A stretch of 64,000 bases of DNA from Pseudonocardia petroleophila (GCF_014235185.1 NZ_CP060131.1:4471501-4535500); one strand, 5' to 3'. Shown: positions 34,775 to 42,486, counted from the stretch's first letter. Notes: generated by a model not told the origin, from the sequence alone. Numbers and translations: made by a program.

Positions 34775-34806
34775 GGGGCGGGGGTCGCATCGCGACCACC
34801 CGCCCC
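34775..34806 (+). terminator. Stem-loop between the Sll0783-like gene and nitrile hydratase beta
   Basis: GGGGCGGG-GGTCGC pairs with GCGACC-A-CCCGCCCC around a 3-base loop, 16 bases after the upstream stop and 22 bases before the beta subunit ATG. It may be an attenuator or an mRNA processing barrier within one operon. Confidence 0.55.
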
Positions 34807-34828
34807 TTCGGCCATCGAGAGGGACACG

Positions 34829-35497
34829 ATGAGCAGCATCGCCAACATGGGCGGCACCGAGGGGTGGGGTCGTGCCACCGCCCCGACGCCGGACGAGCCG
34901 CCGTTCGCCGAGTCGTGGGAGGGTCGGGCGTTCGCGCTCACCCTGCTGACGATGGGCCGCATCTCCGGCCGCAACCTCGACGCGTTCCGGCACGCCCTGG
35001 GCAGCCTCGACCGCGCCTCCTACCTCGACGACGGCTACTACGGCCGCTGGCTCAACGCGGCCGAGCTCATGCTCACCGAGAGCGCGATCCTCGCCCCCGG
35101 CACCGTCGACGCCCGCGTCCGGGCCAACCGGGGCGAGTCCGTCGAGGTGCCGCCGGCGCCGGAGCAGGACGCCAAGCCGGACTACAAGCCCACCGCCGCG
35201 GGATCGCTGCGGACGGTGGAGGAGCCACCCCGCTTCGCCGTCGGCGACCGCGTGCTCGTCAAGGACGAGGACCCGACCGGGCACACCCAGCTCGTCGCCT
35301 ACCTGCGCGGACGGACGGGCGTCGTCACGATCGTCCAGCCCGCCGCGCTGCTGCCCGACACGCACGCGCACTTCCTGGGGGAGAACGCCCAGCACGTCTA
35401 CGCGGTGGAGTTCGACTCGCACGACCTGTGGGGCGCCGACGCGGAGTCGTTCACCCTCACCGCCGACATGTTCGACAGCTACCTGGAGCCGGCATGA
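34829..35497 (+). CDS. nthB: Nitrile hydratase beta subunit
   Basis: 222 aa. It has the N-terminal GGTEGWGRATAPTPDEPPFA region, helical middle and the C-terminal SH3-like domain FAVGDRVLVKDEDPTGHTQL to AVEFDSHDLWGADAE. Together with the alpha subunit it hydrates nitriles to amides in the cytoplasm. ATG at 34829 after GAGAGGG. The beta-alpha-activator order is that of cobalt-type enzymes. It overlaps the alpha gene by 4 bases. Confidence 0.93.
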   Translation: MSSIANMGGTEGWGRATAPTPDEPPFAESWEGRAFALTLLTMGRISGRNLDAFRHALGSLDRASYLDDGYYGRWLNAAELMLTESAILAPGTVDARVRANRGESVEVPPAPEQDAKPDYKPTAAGSLRTVEEPPRFAVGDRVLVKDEDPTGHTQLVAYLRGRTGVVTIVQPAALLPDTHAHFLGENAQHVYAVEFDSHDLWGADAESFTLTADMFDSYLEPA

Positions 35498-36072
35498 CCA
35501 TCAATCCCGACCGCCTGTCCCCGGCGCTGCGCACCGAGGCCCTCGAGCAGATCCTCACCGAGCGCGGGCTCGTCGACCCGGCCGTGATGGACAAGTTCAT
35601 CAGCACCTACGAGAACGACGTGGGCCCGCTCAACGGCGCCAAGGTCGTCGCGAAGGCCTGGACCGACCCGGAGTACAGGGCGCGCCTGCTCGCCGAGGGC
35701 ACCTCCGCGATCAAGGAGCTCGGGTTCGCCGGGCCGCAGGGCGAGCACATCGTCGTCCTGGAGAACACGCCGTCGCTGCACCACGTCGTCACCTGCACGC
35801 TGTGCTCGTGCTACCCGTGGCCGGTGCTCGGCCTGCCGCCGGGCTGGTACAAGGACCCGGCCTACCGGGCGCGGATCGTGCGCGAGCCGCGGACCGTGCT
35901 CGCCGAGATGGGCCTGACCCTGGCCGACGACGTCGAGGTCAAGGTGTGGGACTCCAGCAGCGAGGTGCGTTACCTCGTGCTGCCGCTGCGCCCCGCCGGC
36001 ACCGAGGACGCGTCGGAGGAGGAGCTGGTCGGGCACGTCACGCGCGACATGATGGTCGGCGTGGCGCGGTGA
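35494..36072 (+). CDS. nthA: Nitrile hydratase alpha subunit, cobalt type
   Basis: 192 aa. The metal-binding claw CTLCSCY is at residues 101-107 (C101, C104, C106), with threonine after the first cysteine, as in cobalt enzymes; iron types have serine. YPWPVLGLPPGWYKDP and KVWDSSSEVRYLVLPLRPAG are typical. The oxidised cysteines of the claw hold low-spin Co(III). Thiocyanate hydrolase gamma subunits share the motif, but a single beta-type gene and a normal activator next door favour nitrile hydratase. Confidence 0.94.
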   Translation: MTINPDRLSPALRTEALEQILTERGLVDPAVMDKFISTYENDVGPLNGAKVVAKAWTDPEYRARLLAEGTSAIKELGFAGPQGEHIVVLENTPSLHHVVTCTLCSCYPWPVLGLPPGWYKDPAYRARIVREPRTVLAEMGLTLADDVEVKVWDSSSEVRYLVLPLRPAGTEDASEEELVGHVTRDMMVGVAR

Positions 36073-36440
36073 CGACCCCGCTGCTGGAGGTCGACGGGCC
36101 CGCGGCGCCGCCGCGCGACAACGGCGAGCTGGTCTTCGCCGAGCCGTGGGAGAGCCGCGCGTTCGGCCTCGCGGTGACGCTGCACGACGCCGGCTCGTTC
36201 ACCTGGGACGACTTCCGCGACCACCTCGTCGCCCGCATCGCCTACTGGGAGCGCTCGCACCCGGAGGGGGAGTGCTACAGCTACTACCGCTGCTGGCTCC
36301 AGGCGCTGGAGTCGGTGGTGCAGGAGCGCGGGCTGGTGGCGGACGGGGAGGTCACCGGCCGGGCGGGCGAGCTCGCCGAGCGCCCGGCGGGACACGACCA
36401 CGAGCACGACGAGGGCCACGGCCACGGCCACGGGCACTGA
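36069..36440 (+). CDS. Nitrile hydratase activator (P14K-like) with His-rich tail
   Basis: 123 aa, related to the N-terminal half of the beta subunit (LVFAEPWESRAFGLAVTLHD, YYRCWLQALESVV). It ends in a metal-binding tail of alternating His/Asp/Glu/Gly after residue 105. Cobalt-type activators load Co into the alpha subunit through self-subunit swapping. GTG start overlaps the alpha gene by 4 bases. The His tail is a probable cobalt store. Confidence 0.9.
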   Translation: MTTPLLEVDGPAAPPRDNGELVFAEPWESRAFGLAVTLHDAGSFTWDDFRDHLVARIAYWERSHPEGECYSYYRCWLQALESVVQERGLVADGEVTGRAGELAERPAGHDHEHDEGHGHGHGH

Positions 36441-36445
36441 CCCCT

Positions 36446-36487
36446 CGTGAGCGGGAACGGCGGCCGGGGCCGCCGTTCCCGCTCACG
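36446..36487. terminator. 42-bp perfect palindrome (family P), bidirectional terminator
   Basis: 20-bp arms (36446-36465 and 36468-36487) with a GG centre, between the nitrile hydratase operon and the convergent glycosyltransferase, whose stop codon (36483-36485) lies inside the right arm. Same length and layout as 27298-27339 and 52578-52619. Confidence 0.8.
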
Positions 36488-37640
36488 GGCGGGTCCGCCG
36501 GATCTCCGCGTAGACCTCCCGGTGCCGCTGCGCGCTCGCGGCCCAGGTGTAGCGCCCCGCCACCGCGTGCCCGGCGGTCCGCAGGCGGTCGCGCAGGGCG
36601 TGGTCGGTGACGATCCGGTGCAGCGCGTCGGCCAGTGCCGGGCTGTCGCCGACGGCGGGGAGCAGGGCGTCGACGCCGTCGGTGAGGTACTCGCCGAACA
36701 CCGGCAGGTCGCTCGCGACGACGGGCAGGCCCATGCTCAGCGCCTCCAGGACGACGAGCCCCCAGCCCTCCTTGACCGACGGGAACGCGAGCGCGTCGGC
36801 CGCGGAGTACCAGCCGGCCAGCTCGGCCTCGTCGACCGTGCCGAGCTGCACCACGTCGACGCCGAGCTCCAGCCCGAGCGAGGGCAGTGACGCGAGCGCG
36901 GCGTCGCGGTAGGCGGTGTAGTCCTGGAAGGAGTGCCCGCCGACGACCGCGAGGACCGGGCGCTCGTCCCGGTCGCGGGCCAGCGCGCCGAGCGCCTCGA
37001 ACAGGTGGTGGGTGCCCTTGCGCGGCTCCACCCCGCCGACGGCGAGCAGCAGGAACCGCTCGCGCGCCCCGACCCGCTCCCGCAGCGCGGCCCGCTGCTG
37101 CGCGGTGACCGGCGGGAACCGGGCGGTGTCGACGCCGTTGGGCACGACGTCCGGGGTCACGCCGTACTCGTCGCGCAGGATGCCGCGCCACTGCTCGCTG
37201 ACGACGAGCACGCGGTCGGGCTGGTGGATGGCCTTGGCCTGGCAGTCGATCAGGGCGGGGGTGGTGAAGTCGTCGACGTGGTGGACGGTGCGCACGACCG
37301 TCACCGGTGCCCCGTCGTCGCGCACGGCGACGGCGGCCCGGGCGGAGATGCAGTCCTGCGGGTGCAGGATGTCGAACCGGCCCGCGAGCCCGCGCAGGCC
37401 GTCGGTGAGGGCGTCGATCGCGGCGAACACCCGCTCGTCGAGCGTGCCCGCGCGCTCGCGCACCGGGACGATCGTGTGCGGCACGTCGACGGGGCGGAAG
37501 AAGCCGACGTCGGGGTCGCCGAGGGTCACCACGTGCACCGGGTAGCCCTGGCGGTGCAGCTCCTCGGCCAGGCACAGCGTGTGCACGACGCCGCCGCGCG
37601 GCTTCGTCGAGTACGTCAAGAGTGCGACCCCGCGCGTCAC
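36483..37640 (-). CDS. GT4 glycosyltransferase, MSMEG_0565-like
   Basis: 385 aa GT-B protein: N-terminal LLTYSTKPRGGVVHTLCLAE, HVDDFTTPALIDCQ, VVPNGVDTARF, VGGVEPRKGTHHLFEALG and the donor-site FPSVKEGWGLVVLEALSMG. The MSMEG_0565 family is a frequent companion of Nit1C genes; acceptor and product unknown. GTG start overlaps the allF stop by 4 bases, so it is the last gene of the arcC-allF operon. Confidence 0.83.
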   Translation of the reverse strand: MTRGVALLTYSTKPRGGVVHTLCLAEELHRQGYPVHVVTLGDPDVGFFRPVDVPHTIVPVRERAGTLDERVFAAIDALTDGLRGLAGRFDILHPQDCISARAAVAVRDDGAPVTVVRTVHHVDDFTTPALIDCQAKAIHQPDRVLVVSEQWRGILRDEYGVTPDVVPNGVDTARFPPVTAQQRAALRERVGARERFLLLAVGGVEPRKGTHHLFEALGALARDRDERPVLAVVGGHSFQDYTAYRDAALASLPSLGLELGVDVVQLGTVDEAELAGWYSAADALAFPSVKEGWGLVVLEALSMGLPVVASDLPVFGEYLTDGVDALLPAVGDSPALADALHRIVTDHALRDRLRTAGHAVAGRYTWAASAQRHREVYAEIRRTRP

Positions 37641-39181
37641 ACCGCCCGCCCGACGATCTCCGGGTCGCGCGCGGCGATGGCGGCCGCGGCGAGCGCGGCC
37701 CGGGCGGCCGTGGCCGTGACCACGCACCCGGCCTCGGTGAACACCCGCCGCTGGGCCTCGAGGCCCTGGGGGTCGCCGTCGGAGCCCAGCACGTAGACGA
37801 CGATGCGCGGTCCGCCGCCGGCGATGATGTCGGCGCAGACCGGGGCGAGCTCGGCGGCCGGGTCGGGGTGCGCGCCGTGGCCGAGCACGACGTCGAGCAC
37901 GATCACGGCGACGTCGGGGTCCGCACCGTCGGAGCGCAGCATCTCGATCCGCGCCTCCGGGTCGATCATCGGGTGCGGGCGGCCCTGCGTGTACTCCTCC
38001 TCGCCCAGGTCCAGGCACGTGTGGGCGCCGTCCGGGGCGGGCAGCCCCAGCGACTTGTCGACCGGGGTGTTGGAGTGCACGTCGCCCAGCGCGCCGGCCA
38101 GGATGACCAGTGCCTCGTAGCAGAGCGTGCCGCCGGAGTAGAGGCCGCGCAGCAGCGTCCGCTCGGCGGGCAGGTCGGCGATCGCGGCGGCGACGGCGTC
38201 GCGCAGGCCCTCGGTGGGGTCGGGGGCGGTGCGGCCCAGCGCCTCCAGCGCCCGCACCGCGCCGGTCTCCAACGACCCGGCGAGGACGACGCCGTCGGGC
38301 ACCTCGATCGACCCGGGCTCGAGCCCGATCAGCGCGGCGACGACCGGCTTCCCGGCCGCGGCGGCGAGCACCGACCGCGCGACGTCGGGGTCCGGGGGCT
38401 TGGAGACGAACAGCACGACCTCGGTGGCGTCGTCGGCGCGCAGCGCGGCCAGCGCCTCGCGGGCCATGATGCCGCCGACCGCGGCGGACATGTCGCGGCC
38501 GCCGAGCCCGATGACGTGCGAGACGCCGACGCCCCAGCGGTCGACCAGGGTCATCGCCTCCTGCGCGCCGGTGCCCGCCGCGGCGACGACGGCGACGGGC
38601 CCCGGCGTCACGACGTTGGAGAAGCCCAGGCAGGTGCCGCCGAGCATCGCGGTGCCCGCCCCGGGGCCCATCACCAGCAGGCCGAGACCGGCGGCGCGCT
38701 CCTTGAGCTCCACCTCCGCCTCGACGGGGACGTTGTCGCTGAACAGCAGCACGTGCAGGCCGGCGGTGAGGGCCTGGTGGGCCTCCAGCGCGGCGTAGTC
38801 GCCGGGCACCGACACCACGGCGACCGAGCTGTCCGGCGCGATCTCCAGCGCCTCGCGGACGCTGCGGGCGGACCGGACCGGCCCGTCGGCGGCGTCGGTG
38901 GAGCCGCGGCTGAACATCGCCTCCTCGCCCGCGGTGGTGCCCGCGGCCACGGCGTCGTCGGACTCGCCGCGCACGGCGATGAACAGGTCGCCCGCCCCGG
39001 CGCCCGACCACTCGCCTGCGTCGAAGCCCTCCGAGCCGAGCGTGTCGAGGTTCGCGGGCGTGGCCATCGCCGCCGACGCCCACTCGACGCCCTCGACCTG
39101 GCGCATCGTGCGCGTGCCGGTGAGCTGGACGACGGAGTCGAGGTAGGTGTCGCGGAAGAGGGTGACCCGGTGGACGGTCAC
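37637..39181 (-). CDS. allF: FdrA/AllF, acyl-CoA synthetase-like subunit of oxamate transcarbamylase
   Basis: 514 aa. FdrA family, distantly like succinyl-CoA synthetase: LLVMGPGAGTAMLGGTCLGF, SHVIGLGGRDMSAAVGG, RGLYSGGTLCYEAL and HPMIDPEARIEMLR. In E. coli, FdrA with AllG and AllH phosphorolyses oxalurate. GTG start overlaps the carbamate kinase stop by 4 bases. Placing AllF with the kinase and AllG/AllH 6.5 kb away on the other strand is unusual. Confidence 0.87.
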   Translation of the reverse strand: MTVHRVTLFRDTYLDSVVQLTGTRTMRQVEGVEWASAAMATPANLDTLGSEGFDAGEWSGAGAGDLFIAVRGESDDAVAAGTTAGEEAMFSRGSTDAADGPVRSARSVREALEIAPDSSVAVVSVPGDYAALEAHQALTAGLHVLLFSDNVPVEAEVELKERAAGLGLLVMGPGAGTAMLGGTCLGFSNVVTPGPVAVVAAAGTGAQEAMTLVDRWGVGVSHVIGLGGRDMSAAVGGIMAREALAALRADDATEVVLFVSKPPDPDVARSVLAAAAGKPVVAALIGLEPGSIEVPDGVVLAGSLETGAVRALEALGRTAPDPTEGLRDAVAAAIADLPAERTLLRGLYSGGTLCYEALVILAGALGDVHSNTPVDKSLGLPAPDGAHTCLDLGEEEYTQGRPHPMIDPEARIEMLRSDGADPDVAVIVLDVVLGHGAHPDPAAELAPVCADIIAGGGPRIVVYVLGSDGDPQGLEAQRRVFTEAGCVVTATAARAALAAAAIAARDPEIVGRAV

Positions 39182-40149
39182 AGCACGGCTCCGATCGGGG
39201 AGTGCGCGGCGAGGATGCGGGTGCCGGCCTCGCCGCCGTCGGTGGGGTCGAGGGAGGCGCGCACGTGCGCCACGTCGGTGATCACGGCGGCCTGGCCGCC
39301 GTGCCGGACGAAGTCGATCGCGGCCGCCATCTTGGGGCCCATGCTGCCGGGCGGGAACTGCCCGTCGTCGTGGTGGCCCTGGGCCTCGTCGACGCCCATG
39401 TCGAGGATCGGGCGCTGCCGGTCGGTGCCGAAGTCGAGCGCGACCCGGTCGATGTCGGTGATGAGGACGAGCGCCTCCGCGCCGAGCTCGGTGGCGACGA
39501 GGCGGGCGGTGAGGTCCTTGTCGATGACGCCGTCGACGCCGCGGTACCCGCCCGCGTCCTCGACGACGGGGACGCCGCCCCCGCCGCAGGTGATCACGAT
39601 CATCCCCTGGTCGACGAGCGAGCGGACCGCGCCGATCTCCAGGATCCGGCGGGGGGCGGGCGAGGCGACGATCTGGCGGTAGCCGCGCCCGGAGTCCTCG
39701 ACGACCGTCCAGCCGCGCTCGGCGGCGAGCCGCTCCGCCTCGTCCTTCTCGAAGAACGGGCCGATCGGCTTGGTCGGCTCGCCGAAGGCGGGGTCCTCGC
39801 CGTCGACGACGACGTGGGTGACCATCGCGACGACGGCGGGCGGGGCCTCGCTCACGACCTCGTGCAGCGCCAGGACGAGCAGCGTGCCGAGCTGGCCCTG
39901 CGTCATCGCCCCCTGCACGAACAGCGGGAGCGCGGGCACCTCCTCGGCCGCACCGTGCTGCTGGATCGACAGGTTGCCGACCTGGGGTCCGTTGCCGTGG
40001 ACGACCACGACGACCCAGCCGGCGTCGCGGAGCTCGCAGATGGCCTGGGCCATCGACCGGGCGTTGGCCGCCTGTTCGGTGTGCGTGCCGGCCTGACCGG
40101 CACGGATGATGGCGTTGCCCCCGAGGGCGACGACGGCGGTCCGCGGCAT
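39178..40149 (-). CDS. arcC: Carbamate kinase
   Basis: 323 aa amino acid kinase fold: VVALGGNAIIRAGQAG, VHGNGPQVGNLSIQQ, CGGGGVPVVEDAGGYRGVDG, IDKDLTARLVATELGAEALV and FPPGSMGPKMAAAIDF. It converts carbamoyl phosphate and ADP to ATP, CO2 and ammonia. Heading the operon with allF, it very likely consumes carbamoyl phosphate made by AllFGH. ATG at 40149; the promoter lies in the element shared with the divergent 40227 gene. Confidence 0.92.
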   Translation of the reverse strand: MPRTAVVALGGNAIIRAGQAGTHTEQAANARSMAQAICELRDAGWVVVVVHGNGPQVGNLSIQQHGAAEEVPALPLFVQGAMTQGQLGTLLVLALHEVVSEAPPAVVAMVTHVVVDGEDPAFGEPTKPIGPFFEKDEAERLAAERGWTVVEDSGRGYRQIVASPAPRRILEIGAVRSLVDQGMIVITCGGGGVPVVEDAGGYRGVDGVIDKDLTARLVATELGAEALVLITDIDRVALDFGTDRQRPILDMGVDEAQGHHDDGQFPPGSMGPKMAAAIDFVRHGGQAAVITDVAHVRASLDPTDGGEAGTRILAAHSPIGAVL

Positions 40150-40177
40150 GACTCGTACTCCAGCCGTACAGGATGAT

Positions 40178-40201
40178 GATGGGTAATCAACTATAGTGGA
40201 T
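40178..40201. promoter_or_regulatory. Shared divergent CTATAG element between arcC and the 40227 gene
   Basis: The sequence TCAACTATAGTGGA (40187-40200) is nearly symmetric, so it offers TATAGT as a -10 in both directions: 40192-40197 for the rightward gene and the complement for arcC, whose ATG is 41 bases away. Its flanks resemble the other cluster promoters (TATAGTRGA). Confidence 0.55.
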
Positions 40202-40226
40202 GAACCTGGGTGAGTGGAGGACCGGA

Positions 40227-40814
40227 GTGCACGGAGCAGCGGCAGAGCAGGCGGCGCAGGCCCGGTGGCGCGCCGCGGAGGACCGGCTCTACCCGGTGGC
40301 GATGAGCGATCCCGACGGCTACCGCCGGGGGCTGGAGTCGGTGCAGGCATTGGTGGGTGAGCTGCGTCGCACCGCGGGATCGTTCGACGACCTGCTCGCC
40401 GCGGAGGCCGACCCGCAGGCGCTGCTGGCCGTGCTGCCCGAGGACCGGCCGGCCCTGCCCGTCGACCTGCTGGTGGGTGCGGCGTGCAGCGCGCGGGCCC
40501 GGGAGGTCCTCGCCGAGCGCGAGGGCGGGCGGCGGGCGGCGGTGATCGCGACCGCGCGGGCCGAGGGCAGGTCGTGGGCGGTGCTGCAGGGCCCGGAGCG
40601 GATCGAGGAGCTCTACGGCGGCTCGACCGTCACGACCCACCTGGCCACCGGCCGCACGCTGCTGGCCGCGGTCGACCCCTACGCCGGGGCGGAGCCGTAC
40701 CTGCTGCAGGAGTACGCCGCCGACGGCGCGCCGGGCCGGGAGCGGGCCTTCGCCGACGCGGCCGCCTGGGTCGCCGAGCGCGACCGGTGGGCCGCCGAGA
40801 TCGAGTCCTCTTGA
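40227..40814 (+). CDS. Hypothetical protein of the supercluster
   Basis: 195 aa, soluble, no recognised family. Ala/Arg/Glu-rich helices (AAAEQAAQARWRAAEDRLYP, LESVQALVGELRRTAG) and a more ordered middle (RSWAVLQGPERIEELYGGST). The frame is open from ATG 40200, but that codon overlaps the likely -10 box. The GTG at 40227, 6 bases after GTGGAGG, is the better start. It sits between two copies of the shared promoter element and just upstream of the radical SAM gene, so a role in the same pathway is likely. Confidence 0.65.
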   Translation: MHGAAAEQAAQARWRAAEDRLYPVAMSDPDGYRRGLESVQALVGELRRTAGSFDDLLAAEADPQALLAVLPEDRPALPVDLLVGAACSARAREVLAEREGGRRAAVIATARAEGRSWAVLQGPERIEELYGGSTVTTHLATGRTLLAAVDPYAGAEPYLLQEYAADGAPGRERAFADAAAWVAERDRWAAEIESS

Positions 40815-40815
40815 C

Positions 40816-40870
40816 TGATCACGATGCGAAGGGTCTCCTATACGACATGACCGCTCTCTATAGTGAATCC
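40816..40870 (+). promoter_or_regulatory. Promoter/operator module of the radical SAM-GNAT operon
   Basis: TGATCA (40816-40821), then GTCTCC and TATACG (40839-40844), then TATAGT (40859-40864), 20 bases after the first box. Gap-free alignment with 24235-24290 keeps TGATCA-N17-TATA and a CTAT 20 bases downstream. TATAGT is the probable -10 of the downstream gene. Confidence 0.6.
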
Positions 40871-40894
40871 TCGTCGACGGGGCGGAGCACGGGC

Positions 40895-42013
40895 GTGGAC
40901 GTCAGCTCGCTGATCATCGATCTGCAGAGCGTCGGACTCCGCGTCGAGGCGCCGGTCGAGTCCCGGCGCGGGGGAGCGGGCCCGTCCGACTCCGGCATGC
41001 TGTGGATCGAGGGCGTGCCGGTCACCGTGCCCACGCAGACCGACGGCCCCTCGCCCTACGTGCTGAAGGCCGAGGACGACGGGCAGGGCATCTACCGCGA
41101 CGGCGTCAAGCTGGCCTCGGTCGCCACCAGCCACCGGCCGCGCTTCTACGACATGACCACGGCCGACGGCGTGCCGTACTGGAAGATCGCGCTGCTGCAC
41201 CTCGACTCGCTGGCCAGCACCGTCCTGCAGACCTGCAACTACTGGGGCAACTCCGACCAGTGCAGGTTCTGCGGCATCGGCGTCTCGCTGGACTCCGGGC
41301 GCACCATCGCGAAGAAGACCCCGGCGCAGCTGGCCGAGGTGGCCGTCGCCGCGCGCGACCTCGACGGCGCCGTCGACGCCACCCTCACCACCGGGAGCAC
41401 CCGGGCCCCCGACCGCGGCGCGTACTACGTCGCCGAGTGCGGTCAGGCGGTCAAGGAGGCCTCCGGGCTGCCCGTCGAGGTGCAGTTCGAGCCGCCGCAC
41501 GACCTCGCGGTGCTCGACCGGGTCCACGGGTCGGGCGTCGACGCCGTCGGGATCCACGTCGAGTCGTTCGACCCGAAGGTGCTCGCGCACGTCGCGCCCG
41601 GGAAGTTCCGCACCGGCATCGAGACCTACTTCCGGACCTGGGAGCGGGCCGTCGAGCTGTGGGGGCCGGGGCGCGTGTCGACCTACGTCATCCTCGGCAT
41701 GGGCGAGGACCCGGACCTGACGATCGCCGCGTGCAAGCGGGCCGTCGAGATCGGCGTCTACCCCTTCGTGGTGCCGCTGCGGCCCGTCGCGGGCTCGCTG
41801 ATGGAGGAGGTCGCGCCGCCGACCGCGGAGTACACCGAGCGCGTGTACCGCAAGGTCGCGGGCTACCTGGAGGAGCGCGGGATCGGCGCCGACACCGCCG
41901 TCGCCGGGTGCGCGCGCTGCCAGGCCTGCTCCGGGATCAACGGGCTGCAGAACCAGCTCAGCGAGGGCAAGCCGCTGCTGCAGATCGGCTCGCGACCGGC
42001 CGCCGGATCATGA
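40895..42013 (+). CDS. MSMEG_0568-type radical SAM protein (NitD-like)
   Basis: 372 aa. The radical SAM cluster cysteines are in CNYWGNSDQCRFCGIG, a C-x8-C-x2-C spacing rather than C-x3-C-x2-C, characteristic of this Nit1C family. A second C-x2-C-x2-C (CARCQACSG) near the C-terminus could bind an auxiliary Fe-S cluster. The product of the family is unknown. GTG 40895 is preferred over ATG 40847 because TATAGT, the likely -10, falls inside the longer version. Coupled to the GNAT gene by a 4-base overlap. Confidence 0.86.
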   Translation: MDVSSLIIDLQSVGLRVEAPVESRRGGAGPSDSGMLWIEGVPVTVPTQTDGPSPYVLKAEDDGQGIYRDGVKLASVATSHRPRFYDMTTADGVPYWKIALLHLDSLASTVLQTCNYWGNSDQCRFCGIGVSLDSGRTIAKKTPAQLAEVAVAARDLDGAVDATLTTGSTRAPDRGAYYVAECGQAVKEASGLPVEVQFEPPHDLAVLDRVHGSGVDAVGIHVESFDPKVLAHVAPGKFRTGIETYFRTWERAVELWGPGRVSTYVILGMGEDPDLTIAACKRAVEIGVYPFVVPLRPVAGSLMEEVAPPTAEYTERVYRKVAGYLEERGIGADTAVAGCARCQACSGINGLQNQLSEGKPLLQIGSRPAAGS

Positions 42014-42483
42014 CGCGCGTGGTGGGTGCGCGGCCGCAGGTGTCCTGCCGCCTCACCGACGGCGACGCCGCGGACCTCGCCGCCCACCACGCCGTCCGGC
42101 ACGCCGTGTTCGTCGAGGAGCAGGGGATCTTCGCCGCGTCCGACCGCGACGTCCACGACGACGACCCGGCCACCCTGCACGTCCTGGGCCTCGTCGACGG
42201 CGAGCCGGCGGGGACCGTCCGCCTGTTCCCGCTCGGCGACGGCCTGTGGCAGGGCGACCGCCTCGCCGTGCTCACCGCGCACCGCACGTCGGGTCTCGGT
42301 GCCCCGCTGGTGCGCTTCGCCGTCGCCACCGCGGGTGCGGCGGGGGGTCGGCGGATGGTCGCGCACATCCAGCCGCCCAACGAGCGGTTCTTCCTGCGGC
42401 TGGGCTGGACCCGGGTCGGTGGCGTCGAGACCTACGTCGGTCACCCGCACCTGCGCATGGAGATCGCCCTCGGCGGCCCCTGA
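42010..42483 (+). CDS. GNAT acetyltransferase, MSMEG_0567/Sll0786 type (NitE-like)
   Basis: 157 aa. N-terminal HHAVRHAVFVEEQGIFAASD, central LHVLGLVDGEPAGTVRLFPL and the acetyl-CoA loop region VLTAHRTSGLGAPLVRFAVA, ending HIQPPNERFFLRLGW. The family accompanies the radical SAM and PurM-like proteins in Nit1C clusters and is thought to acylate an unknown amine. ATG start overlaps the radical SAM stop (ATGA). Confidence 0.85.
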   Translation: MTRVVGARPQVSCRLTDGDAADLAAHHAVRHAVFVEEQGIFAASDRDVHDDDPATLHVLGLVDGEPAGTVRLFPLGDGLWQGDRLAVLTAHRTSGLGAPLVRFAVATAGAAGGRRMVAHIQPPNERFFLRLGWTRVGGVETYVGHPHLRMEIALGGP

Positions 42484-42486
42484 CCC

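Noticed and set aside
40200..40226. ATG at 40200 as start of the hypothetical gene
   Set aside because: It overlaps the likely -10 box TATAGT (40192-40197); the GTG at 40227 has a proper ribosome site.
40847..40894. ATG at 40847 as start of the radical SAM gene
   Set aside because: The stretch contains a TATAGT promoter element and lacks a ribosome site; GTG 40895 fits family N-termini better.
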